Of a stretch of 38,278 bases of DNA, positions 1 through 8,126 are shown in pieces. The position numbers and the translations under genes were made by a program. The stretch is from Clostridia bacterium (GTDB taxonomy: Bacteria; Bacillota; Clostridia; SK-Y3). The notes under the pieces were generated by a model that ran no database searches, was not told the origin of the DNA, and was given only the letters and a program-made list of their open reading frames with translations. The stretch covers positions 1 through 38,278 of the forward strand of contig SKGK01000211.1 in assembly GCA_007117465.1 (NCBI GenBank). Reading direction: 5' to 3'. Positions within the stretch are counted from its first letter, which is position 1. Each line of letters starts with the position of its first letter.

Positions 1-129
1 AAATTCCTTTAATCCAACATCTACGCCTACTTTTTTATTTATATTAGGTAATGTAAGATTTTCTGTATCTACTAAAATTGATATAAAATATTTTCCACTT
101 GGTACTTGTGAAATAGTACAAAATTTCAT
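1..129 (-). mobile_element. tnpB: Truncated TnpB-like (IS200/IS605 OrfB) coding fragment, continues past left edge
   Basis: Minus strand reads MKFCTISQVPSGKYFISILVDTENLTLPNINKKVGVDVGLKEF in frame to base 1; PSGKYFxSILV and VGVDVGLKEF (RuvC-I region) are typical of TnpB, but correspond to mid-protein; the N-terminal portion is absent upstream. Confidence 0.75.
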
Positions 130-130
130 C

Positions 131-148
131 CCCCACCTAAGAAGATGG
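131..148 (-). other. Short hairpin next to the tnpB fragment, IS200/IS605 end-like
   Basis: Minus strand CCCATCT-TCTT-AGGTGGG, 7-bp stem (one G-T wobble), 4-nt loop, directly beside the tnpB fragment. Confidence 0.4.
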
Positions 149-604
149 GAGAATTCCGCACAGGTTGGTTAAAAACGCCTTTGTTCTTATGTGCTGTGGG
201 TTGCTAAACAGTTCTTTCGGTTTGGCCTGTTCTACAATCAGTCCTTCATCCACAAATAGCACCCGACTTCCTACCTCTCTTGCAAATCCCATCTCATGGG
301 TTACTACTACCATTGTCATACCATCTTTAGCAAGCTGTTTCATAACATCTAGCACTTCACCCACCATTTCAGGATCGAGTGCAGATGTAGGCTCATCAAA
401 TAGCATGATATCTGGTGACATTGCAAGCGCTCTTGCAATCGCAATACGCTGTTTTTGTCCACCCGAGAGTTGATTTGGATAACTCTGTGCTTTTTCTACT
501 AATCCTACTTGCTTTAATAAGCGCATAGCAACCTCTCGGACTTGCTCCTCAGACATATTTTTCAACTTGCTCATTACGATACTCAAAAGGTGGAAATTCC
601 GCAT
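137..604 (-). pseudogene. C-terminal remnant of polar amino-acid ABC transporter ATPase (GlnQ/ArtP type)
   Basis: Signature [15 protein letters not shown], Walker [14 protein letters not shown] and H-loop [12 protein letters not shown] present; Walker A half missing. Confidence 0.85.
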
Positions 605-746
605 TAGTACCCATAATCACAACATCATTATCTTGTATTCTCTTCATGGTGTCAATTTTATTACATGCTGTAAAAGAAACTACTACCATCATAATCACGC
701 ACATTACTACTAACATTTTAACAAAAAATTTCTTATTCATTTGCAT
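549..746 (-). pseudogene. N-terminal remnant of amino-acid ABC transporter substrate-binding lipoprotein
   Basis: Signal peptide with lipobox (SFTAC) then [19 protein letters not shown], the SBP N-terminal motif; stops after ~65 aa where ATPase sequence begins in another frame. Confidence 0.85.
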
Positions 747-871
747 ACGCCCGCTGTTTTCAATAATTTTTTATTTTACTCCTTGTGTAATTATATATGA
801 TAATGAAATATATTTCAATATCTTTATGCTGACTTTTTTTGAAAAACATATTATTATCAGTTTTAATAAAG

Positions 872-992
872 TTATCCACATTATCCAATGCTGTTATCCA
901 CCAAACAATTGTTTTGTGGATATAATTTCTGTGGATAATGTGGATAAATTTGTGCATAACTTTATTTAGTCACTCTTTTAAGATGTGGACAA
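872..992. promoter_or_regulatory. Cluster of DnaA-box-like 9-mers
   Basis: Exact TTATNCACA at 872-880(+), 930-938(-), 939-947(-), 951-959(-); near matches at 881-889, 894-902(+), 915-923(-), 984-992(-). Confidence 0.8.
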
Positions 993-1081
993 CCTCTTGA
1001 TAACTAGTTACCCCTCCTGTGTTATGTTACTTCCCACAATATGGATGCTATTAGGCCTAAAGGCCGTGAAAAGATGCAAAC

Positions 1082-1110
1082 AAAAAAAACACCTTAGAAT
1101 ACTAAGGTGT
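1082..1110 (-). terminator. Intrinsic terminator of the zinc-ribbon gene
   Basis: ACACCTTAG-AATA-CTAAGGTGT perfect 9-bp stem at 1089-1110, followed on the minus strand by an 8-T run. Confidence 0.85.
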
Positions 1111-1193
1111 TCAAAAATCAAGCTGTTTCCCGTATGTAGTATCTTTAGATCGCCCAATTATTTCTCTCGTTATTAATCCTCGAAATGTGGGAA

Positions 1194-1463
1194 TTATGCG
1201 CGATTAGCAAAACAATCACTACAATAAATGGGTCTGTCATCGGTTGGCTGGAATGGTACTTTTGCTTCTTGTCCACATTCTGCACATACACCGCTATGCA
1301 TTTCTCTTGGTCTCCTTGCTGATTTTTTTCTTGAATCTCGGCAATCTTTACAGCGACCTGGCTCATTCTCAAAGCCTTTTTCTGCATAAAATTCCTGCTC
1401 TCCCGTTGTAAACACAAATTCTTGTTCGCACCCTTTGCACACTAATGTTTTGTCTTGATACAT
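1194..1463 (-). CDS. Zinc-ribbon (CxxC) domain protein, zf-trcl-like
   Basis: 89 aa with CKGC, CKDC, CAEC, CSDC paired cysteines. Confidence 0.75.
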   Translation of the reverse strand: MYQDKTLVCKGCEQEFVFTTGEQEFYAEKGFENEPGRCKDCRDSRKKSARRPREMHSGVCAECGQEAKVPFQPTDDRPIYCSDCFANRA

Positions 1464-1498
1464 AAAAATCCCCCCACTTTGATAAATGTCTATTTATT

Positions 1499-1565
1499 TG
1501 CCCTGGTTGGAATTGAACCAACACCTCTGCTATCGCAGCGCTCTTACACATGAGCTACACAGGCA
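1499..1565 (-). pseudogene. Degenerate tRNA / tRNA-like sequence
   Basis: D-arm TAGCTCA..GAGC and T-arm GTTGG-TTCAATT-CCAAC plus GGGCA end, but the anticodon arm is only CTGC-GATA-GCAG and the acceptor stem is imperfect. Confidence 0.65.
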
Positions 1566-1586
1566 TATAACCGCTTGTTAAAATGT

Positions 1587-2237
1587 CTATTCCTTTTGCT
1601 TTACTTCTTCTAGGTATTTTTCTAGCTTTCTTTTAACCCTTTGTAGTGCATTATCAATAGATTTTACATGTCTATCTAAATCCACCGCAATCTCTTGATA
1701 TGATTTTCCTTCTAGATAAGAAGAAAGAACTTCCCATTCTAGTTGACTTAAAATTTCCTCCATCTTTGTTTCAATACCAGTAAATTCTTCTCTATTTATA
1801 ATCATCTCTTCTGGATCGTAATTTTTTTCTTCAGAAATAACATCTAAAAGTGTCCGATCAGATTCTTCATCAAATATAGGCCTATTCAAAGAGACATATG
1901 AATTGAGTGGAATATGTTTCTGACGCGTAGCCGTTTTAATAGCAGTAATAATTTGTCTTGTAATACAAAGCTCTGCAAAAGCACGAAAAGAAGACAACTT
2001 GTCCTCTCTAAAGTCACGAATTGCTTTATAAAGACCAATCATCCCTTCTTGCACAATATCTTCTCTATCTGCACCAATTAAAAAATACGTCCTCGCTTTT
2101 GCACGCACAAAATTTTTATATTTATTAATAATATACTCAAGGGCAGTTACATCGCCTTTTCTAGCATCCTCAACAATTTGTTCATCTAGCATTTCACTAT
2201 AATGACCTGTATCACGTACCTTTATATTCGGATTCAC
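1587..2237 (-). CDS. sigH: RNA polymerase sigma factor SigH (sigma-30)
   Basis: 216 aa sigma-70 family with region 2 (VQEGMIGLYKAIRDFREDKLSSFRAFAELCITRQIITAIKTATRQKHIPLN) typical of SigH; adjacent to rlmB. Confidence 0.92.
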   Translation of the reverse strand: MNPNIKVRDTGHYSEMLDEQIVEDARKGDVTALEYIINKYKNFVRAKARTYFLIGADREDIVQEGMIGLYKAIRDFREDKLSSFRAFAELCITRQIITAIKTATRQKHIPLNSYVSLNRPIFDEESDRTLLDVISEEKNYDPEEMIINREEFTGIETKMEEILSQLEWEVLSSYLEGKSYQEIAVDLDRHVKSIDNALQRVKRKLEKYLEEVKQKE

Positions 2238-2287
2238 ACCAACGCCCCCTAGTAATAATTCGGTAATTTAAAAAATTACATAATACC

Positions 2288-2317
2288 ATTATAGTGTATA
2301 TATATATATCATGTCAA
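2288..2317 (-). promoter_or_regulatory. SigmaA-type promoter upstream of sigH
   Basis: Minus strand TTGACA - 18 bp (alternating TA) - TATAAT. Confidence 0.75.
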
Positions 2318-2495
2318 GTCAAAACTTCTGCTTGAGTAGTTTTTCCAATGCTTTTAAAGTATCTTCTTCCAATCTTGAACCAATTGGATAGTTTTCTATT
2401 ATTCTTTTGGGGTCTTAATGTCTCTTGCCTGATATCTTGTTCAATAATAGGCGTTGTCTGTTTTTCAGAAACAAAACCAATTTCTATGAGACACT

Positions 2496-3338
2496 TTATG
2501 CGTTTTTATGAATTTTTTTATCTTTTTGGCGCACAACCTCGTACATCATGACAGCAGCTGCAACTGAAGCATTTAATGATTCAATCTCACCTTTCATCGG
2601 AATGCGTACTAAAAAGTCACACTTTTCTTTTGTCAGGCGACTCATTCCTTTTCCTTCGCTTCCAATTACTAATCCTATCGCACCTGTTAAATTGGCTTCA
2701 TATATTTCTTGATTTGCATGTGCATCTGCACCTACTATCCATATCCCTTGCCCTTTTAGCGTATCGATAGTCTGTGCAATATTTGTAACCTTTGCTACTG
2801 GCACATACTCAATCGCACCTGCCGATGCTTTGGATACCACTGCTGTTAAACCTACCGCACGCCTTTTAGGAATAATGACACCATGTGCACCTACCGCGTT
2901 TGCCGTTCTTAAAATAGAGCCTAAGTTATGAGGGTCAGTAATTTCATTTGCTAGTATGACAAAAGGCGGCTCTCCCTTTTGCACTGCTTTGTCTAAAACA
3001 TCTTGCACCTCTACATACTCATGCATAGCTGCAAAAGCAATAACTCCCTGATGATTTTGCGTGGTGCTTATCATATCTAATTTTTGTTTGGCGACTTCTT
3101 GTACAACGATTTTGTGTGATTTGGCAAGCGATATAATCGGTACAATCGAGCCTTGCCTCTCCCCTTGTTGAACAAGAATTTTATCAATTTGCCTACCCGA
3201 TTTGAGTGCTTCCATCACGGGATTACGACCTTCTATTTTATCATTTTGCGCATCATCATATACATCCTCTGATGCTCTCGCTAATTCTTTTCTTTCATAC
3301 TGCTTATGGTTCTTTCTTTTATCTTGTGTTTTTCCCAT
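2496..3338 (-). CDS. rlmB: 23S rRNA (guanosine-2'-O)-methyltransferase RlmB / TrmH family
   Basis: EGRNPVMEAL N-terminus, NEITDPHNLGSILRTANAVGAHGVIIPKRRA, LVIGSEGKGMSRLTKEKCD SPOUT motifs. Confidence 0.92.
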   Translation of the reverse strand: MGKTQDKRKNHKQYERKELARASEDVYDDAQNDKIEGRNPVMEALKSGRQIDKILVQQGERQGSIVPIISLAKSHKIVVQEVAKQKLDMISTTQNHQGVIAFAAMHEYVEVQDVLDKAVQKGEPPFVILANEITDPHNLGSILRTANAVGAHGVIIPKRRAVGLTAVVSKASAGAIEYVPVAKVTNIAQTIDTLKGQGIWIVGADAHANQEIYEANLTGAIGLVIGSEGKGMSRLTKEKCDFLVRIPMKGEIESLNASVAAAVMMYEVVRQKDKKIHKNA

Positions 3339-3348
3339 GTTTATTCCC

Positions 3349-4620
3349 CTATTCTTTCATGACACGAATCACATTATAAATTGTGCTCACACAAGGCATA
3401 TTATTAATATCATTTAACACCTGCTGTAACTCTTTTTCCTGCTTCTCTGGTGTTATAAACGCAACTTCATCTTGCACACTCTCATCTTCAATACTAATAA
3501 AACTACAGCCTTTAAAGTTTTTATTCACTTGTTCAAATACTGCGCCTTTATCTTCTGTCTTAACACGTACAAAATAAGCTGTATTAGTCTGTGCAATATC
3601 TACTAGCACTTCTTCTTCACTGACATCCCACATTACACGATTATTTCTGTCAATGTTTCGTACAATATCAATGATATCTGCGACTACTGCGCTTGCTGTA
3701 GGCATTTTTCCAGCGCCTTGTCCGTAAAACATCACATCTCCAATCGCATTCCCTTTAACTAAAATGGCGTTAAATACATTCTCCACACCTGCAAGTGGAT
3801 GTTCTCTTGGAATAATAACAGGGCTTACTCTTGCAAATACTTTTTCGCCCACTTTTTTGCCAATGCCTAAGAGCTTAATAACGCTCCCTATCTCTTCTGC
3901 GTAAGCAACATCTTGCAGTGTAATTTTGGTAATGCCTTCGGTGTGTATCTTTTCTGCATCTACCTGAAATCCAAAGGATAATGAAGATAAAATAGCAATT
4001 TTACGACATGCATCATGTCCTTCTACATCTGCTTCTGGATTGCGTTCTGCATATCCCTTTTCCTGCGCATCTTTTAATGCATCTTCAAAGCGCTGTCCAT
4101 GTTTGATCATTTGCGTAAGAATATAATTGGTAGTACCATTTAAAATGCCATATATCTCTGATATTTCATTTGCAGCTAGACACTGATTAAGTGGTCTTAT
4201 GATCGGAATACCGCCACCTACACTTGCTTCAAAAAGATAGTTTACATTTTTTCCCTGAGCAATTGCCAATAATTCTGCGCCATGTGTTGCCACTAATTCT
4301 TTGTTAGATGTCACCACATGTTTACCTGATAACAAGGCTCTTTTGGTATAAGTATAAGCATATTCCTTACCACCCATTACTTCTACAACTATACTTACCT
4401 CTTTATCTTCTAATATATCGTCAATATTTTTTGTCAGCAAATGTTTATACGGACTATCTTCAAAATCTCGGATATCTAAGATGTATTTTACCACTATCTC
4501 TTCATTCACTCTTCTCCTTATACTCTTCTCATTTTGTTCAATGACATCTACTACACCAGAGCCTACTGTTCCAAATCCCAATACTGCAATGTTTACCATA
4601 AAAAACTCCCCCTTATTCAC
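3349..4620 (-). CDS. hom: Homoserine dehydrogenase with C-terminal ACT domain
   Basis: VAVLGFGTVGSGV-type Rossmann start, LFEASVGGGIPIIRPL, GILNGTTNYILTQM, GYAERNPEADVEGHDACRK. Confidence 0.95.
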   Translation of the reverse strand: MNKGEFFMVNIAVLGFGTVGSGVVDVIEQNEKSIRRRVNEEIVVKYILDIRDFEDSPYKHLLTKNIDDILEDKEVSIVVEVMGGKEYAYTYTKRALLSGKHVVTSNKELVATHGAELLAIAQGKNVNYLFEASVGGGIPIIRPLNQCLAANEISEIYGILNGTTNYILTQMIKHGQRFEDALKDAQEKGYAERNPEADVEGHDACRKIAILSSLSFGFQVDAEKIHTEGITKITLQDVAYAEEIGSVIKLLGIGKKVGEKVFARVSPVIIPREHPLAGVENVFNAILVKGNAIGDVMFYGQGAGKMPTASAVVADIIDIVRNIDRNNRVMWDVSEEEVLVDIAQTNTAYFVRVKTEDKGAVFEQVNKNFKGCSFISIEDESVQDEVAFITPEKQEKELQQVLNDINNMPCVSTIYNVIRVMKE

Positions 4621-5071
4621 TTGCTAATATTTCAATTTTTTGAATACCGGATATACGTTGTAATTTTTCAATTAAAAGCTGACCCGTTCCTTCCATCTCT
4701 CCTGTTCTTATAGAAATGGTAATGTTGGCTACCCCATTAATTGGGATATTCTGATTAATGGTCAAAATGTTTGCTTTATACCGTGCAATTACATTTAAAA
4801 TCTCTGATAAAATACCCGGTATATCTTCTAGCACAAAAAACAGTGTTATCATTTTGCCTTTTGCCATTTTAAAAAACGGAAATACATATTCTTTATACTT
4901 ATAATATGCACTTCGACTTAATCCTATCCGATCTACCGCTTCATGTACTGTTTTTACTTTACCTGTTTCTAATAATGCTTTGACTTGCACTACTTTTACG
5001 AATACTTCTGGCAGTACACTCGAATGTATTAAATAATATGTAGGCTGCTGACGCATGTTACACCTCCGCAC
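4613..5071 (-). CDS. ACT domain-containing protein (PheB-like)
   Basis: N-terminal HTH-like region, then ACT domain (ITLFFVLEDIPGILSEILNVIARYKANILTINQNIPINGVANITI); overlaps hom start. Confidence 0.85.
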   Translation of the reverse strand: MRRCNMRQQPTYYLIHSSVLPEVFVKVVQVKALLETGKVKTVHEAVDRIGLSRSAYYKYKEYVFPFFKMAKGKMITLFFVLEDIPGILSEILNVIARYKANILTINQNIPINGVANITISIRTGEMEGTGQLLIEKLQRISGIQKIEILASE

Positions 5072-5500
5072 TGTCCATGTATCATAAACATTTGTCTTTA
5101 GTATACGATATTAACATACTCAAGACAAGGATTCAATATGCATTATTGCATTTTAACACTGAATATCACTGTATATCTCTTAAATACACCTATTTATTTA
5201 AAAATACATGTTATATAACAAATTTTTTTTTAACCTTTTGCGCTTTTCCTATTGTTTCTAATTGGTCATTGATGTATAATGTTATGAGTATGTAAAAATA
5301 ATATTCTAAAATGAAAATTTATTTAAACCTTCCTTTCATTTTTACGTATTATTATACTAGAGTAAATTCGAAAAATTAAATGACTACAATTTTGATATCA
5401 CAGAATATGATATAAACTACAAGATTAGGATTATATCTATTGCAAAAAGATAGCTTCGTTTTTTCGAATATACTAACTAATAAATGTTGAGGTGATTGCA

Positions 5501-6784
5501 ATGATTGATTCTAGCAAATACAGCTTAGCTGATTTCTATGACATACCTGATATGGATATGATGGAGCGTGCTGAAATGTTTTATGAATATTTTGAGGATA
5601 TTTACAACAAACATCACTGTCATTTTCGTAGGGTATCGTTAAATGGTTCTAGCCCTGTTATGCAAGTATTAGATCCTTATTCGGGTCAAACGCGAGAAAT
5701 GATATACCTAGCATCAAATGACTACTTAAATTTAACCCGCCACCCCAAAACGATTGAGGCAGGCAAGAAGGCTTTAGAAAAATATGGGGTAGGTGCGGGC
5801 AGCGTTCCTTTGTTAGGCGGCACATTAGATTTGCATGTTGCACTTGAGAAAAAGGTAGCTGCCTTTAAAGGATGTGAATCGGCAATTGTATATACTAGCG
5901 GTTTTGGTTCTAATGCTGGCTCTATTGCTGCGCTGCTTCGTCAAAATGATGTAGCTATTTTGGACATACTAGATCATGCCAGTATTATTGACGGTTGTAA
6001 AGAAACATCTGTTGAGTACTTTAGACACAATAATATGCGCTCATTAGAAAAAGTTTTACAAAAGTGTAAGGATAAATACAGAACTAAATTAGTGATTGTA
6101 GATGGTGTGTATTCTATGGATGGAGATATTTCTAAATTAGATGAAATCGTTGCACTAGCTCATCACTACGGTGCCTACGTCATGGTGGATGAAGCGCATG
6201 CCACAGGTGTCATTGGCGAAAATGGTAGAGGTACACCAGAGCATTTTAACTTAGAAGGAAAAGTAGATATTGTCGCCGGTACATTTAGCAAAGCACTTGG
6301 CGTTGTAGGCGGTTTTGTAGCAGGCAAAAAAGAGATTATTGAGTATCTTCATTACTATGCCCGCTCTTACATGTTCTCTACCGCACAAACACCGCAAGCT
6401 GCAGCCTCCTTAATTGCAGGCATGGAAGTCATTGAAACGGAGCCTCACCTGCGTAGTAAACTCTGGGATAATATACACTACTTTAAAAAGCATTTATTAG
6501 CGTTAGGTTTTAATATTGGCAATAGCGAAACGGCTATTTTTCCAATTATTATAGGAGATGATTTTAAAGTGCGTGAGATGTGTCGCGAACTACATGAAGC
6601 TAATATTTATGTAAACGCCGTGCAATATCCTGCAGTTTCTAGAAAACTCTCACGTATTCGCATGAGTCTAATGTATAACCATACACGTGAGCAATTAGAT
6701 AGCGTATTAGAATTACTTGAACACCTAAGTAAAAAGTATGATATTCAGTGTGCTAAAAACAAGAACACTGCTGGAATAGCTTAG
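5501..6784 (+). CDS. PLP-dependent alpha-oxoamine synthase family (KBL/BioF/SPT-like)
   Basis: YLASNDYLNLTRHPKTIEAG, GVGAGSVPLLGGTLDLHVALE, VMVDEAHATGVIGENGRG, GTFSKALGVVGGF (PLP lysine). ATG at 5501 follows a GAGGTG SD. Confidence 0.88.
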   Translation: MIDSSKYSLADFYDIPDMDMMERAEMFYEYFEDIYNKHHCHFRRVSLNGSSPVMQVLDPYSGQTREMIYLASNDYLNLTRHPKTIEAGKKALEKYGVGAGSVPLLGGTLDLHVALEKKVAAFKGCESAIVYTSGFGSNAGSIAALLRQNDVAILDILDHASIIDGCKETSVEYFRHNNMRSLEKVLQKCKDKYRTKLVIVDGVYSMDGDISKLDEIVALAHHYGAYVMVDEAHATGVIGENGRGTPEHFNLEGKVDIVAGTFSKALGVVGGFVAGKKEIIEYLHYYARSYMFSTAQTPQAAASLIAGMEVIETEPHLRSKLWDNIHYFKKHLLALGFNIGNSETAIFPIIIGDDFKVREMCRELHEANIYVNAVQYPAVSRKLSRIRMSLMYNHTREQLDSVLELLEHLSKKYDIQCAKNKNTAGIA

Positions 6785-6876
6785 TTTAATAAGGGCCAGT
6801 TAAAACTGCCCCTTATTATGTGAAAAATATGAATAAGCGTAAAATATATATACAAAATAGAAAGGAAGAGTAAGAC

Positions 6877-8085
6877 ATGAAGTATGTTGTTATATTAGGT
6901 GATGGTATGGCAGATATGCCTGTTAAACAGCTTAATAACAAGACACCTTTGCAATGTGCCAATATCCCTACAATAAATGATTTAGCAACAAAAAGCGAAT
7001 TAGGACAAGTTAAAACTGTCCCCGATGGCATTGCTCCTGGCAGTGATGTTGCTAACCTTTCTGTGCTGGGCTACAATCCTTTTAAATACTACACAGGACG
7101 TTCTCCCCTCGAAGCAGTTAGTATGGGCATTGGTTTATTGGATACGGATATTACTTTTCGTTGCAATCTTGTTACCCTTTCAGAAGATGAACCCTATATT
7201 GAAAAAATAATGCTTGATCATAGTGCAGATGAAATTACTACTGAGGAGGCTACTCAATTAATACAGACTGTAAATACTAAGATGCGTACATCTGCTATTT
7301 CTTTTTATCCTGGCATTAGTTATCGTCATTTAATGGTATGGCAAAATGGACCTTCTGAGTTTACACTTACCCCTCCCCACGATATCTTAGAACAAAAAAT
7401 TATATCCCATATGCCACAAGGTCCTAATCATCTTGTAATTTTAGATATGATGCAAACAAGCTTTGAACTTTTAAAAAATCATCCTATAAATATTGCACGC
7501 ATGAAGCGAGGCCTTCGTCCTGCTAATGCAATTTGGATTTGGGGTGAAGGCAAAAAACCACAGCTTGGAAACTTTACAGAAAAGTTCGGTGTAAAAGGTG
7601 CTGTTATCTCTGCTGTTGACTTAATTAAAGGCATCGGCATTAATGCAGGACTCACATCTATCGATGTAGAAGGTGCCACGGGTAACATTAACACTAATTT
7701 TGTAGGAAAAGCAGAGGCTGCTATTGAGGCGCTAGAAAGCGGACATGACTTTGTGTATGTACACATAGAAGCGCCCGATGAATGTGGGCATCGGCAAGAA
7801 ATTGAAAATAAAGTGAAATCGATTGAACTCATTGACAAAAACGTCGTAAAAGTGATTAAAGATAAATTAGACGCTAAGGGAATGCCTTATAAAATGATGA
7901 TACTTCCCGATCATCCCACTCCTTTAGCACTTAGAACCCATACCTCAGATCCTGTACCTTTTCTTATTTATCAAAGTGATAAACCCAAAGATCTTCCTCA
8001 CCAAAAATACGATGAGTTTTCATCAAAAAAGACAGGATTATATGTTGATGAAGGTTATAAATTAATGAAGTATTTTATTCAGTAA
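6877..8085 (+). CDS. apgM: Cofactor-independent phosphoglycerate mutase family / proposed homoserine kinase (TIGR02535-like)
   Basis: MKYVVILGDGMADMPVKQLNNKTPLQCANIPTINDLA, YTGRSPLEAVSMGI, HIEAPDECGHRQEIENKVKSIELID, LPDHPTPLALRTHTSDPVPF. Confidence 0.9.
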   Translation: MKYVVILGDGMADMPVKQLNNKTPLQCANIPTINDLATKSELGQVKTVPDGIAPGSDVANLSVLGYNPFKYYTGRSPLEAVSMGIGLLDTDITFRCNLVTLSEDEPYIEKIMLDHSADEITTEEATQLIQTVNTKMRTSAISFYPGISYRHLMVWQNGPSEFTLTPPHDILEQKIISHMPQGPNHLVILDMMQTSFELLKNHPINIARMKRGLRPANAIWIWGEGKKPQLGNFTEKFGVKGAVISAVDLIKGIGINAGLTSIDVEGATGNINTNFVGKAEAAIEALESGHDFVYVHIEAPDECGHRQEIENKVKSIELIDKNVVKVIKDKLDAKGMPYKMMILPDHPTPLALRTHTSDPVPFLIYQSDKPKDLPHQKYDEFSSKKTGLYVDEGYKLMKYFIQ

Positions 8086-8096
8086 GTTAAAACTCT

Positions 8097-8126
8097 GGCG
8101 GGAATAAGGCTTATCCTTTTTCCGCC
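8097..8126. terminator. Bidirectional terminator-like hairpin between convergent apgM-like and prmC
   Basis: GGCGGGAATAAGG-CTTAT-CCTTTTTCCGCC, ~12 bp stem with one bulge; overlaps the last prmC codons. Confidence 0.55.

Noticed and set aside
165-473. Plus-strand ORF of 102 aa
   Set aside because: Antisense to clear ABC ATPase sequence; no domain signature.
872-992. Calling this the chromosomal oriC outright
   Set aside because: No dnaA/dnaN neighbours and no gene-orientation switch in view; reported only as an oriC-like DnaA-box cluster.
985-1176. Plus-strand 63-aa ORF
   Set aside because: Spans the zinc-ribbon gene terminator and has no coding signature.
5366-5469. Inverted ATTCGAAAAA / TTTTTCGAAT arms ~85 bp apart upstream of the oxoamine synthase gene
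   Set aside because: Short AT-rich arms at long distance; expected by chance in this composition.
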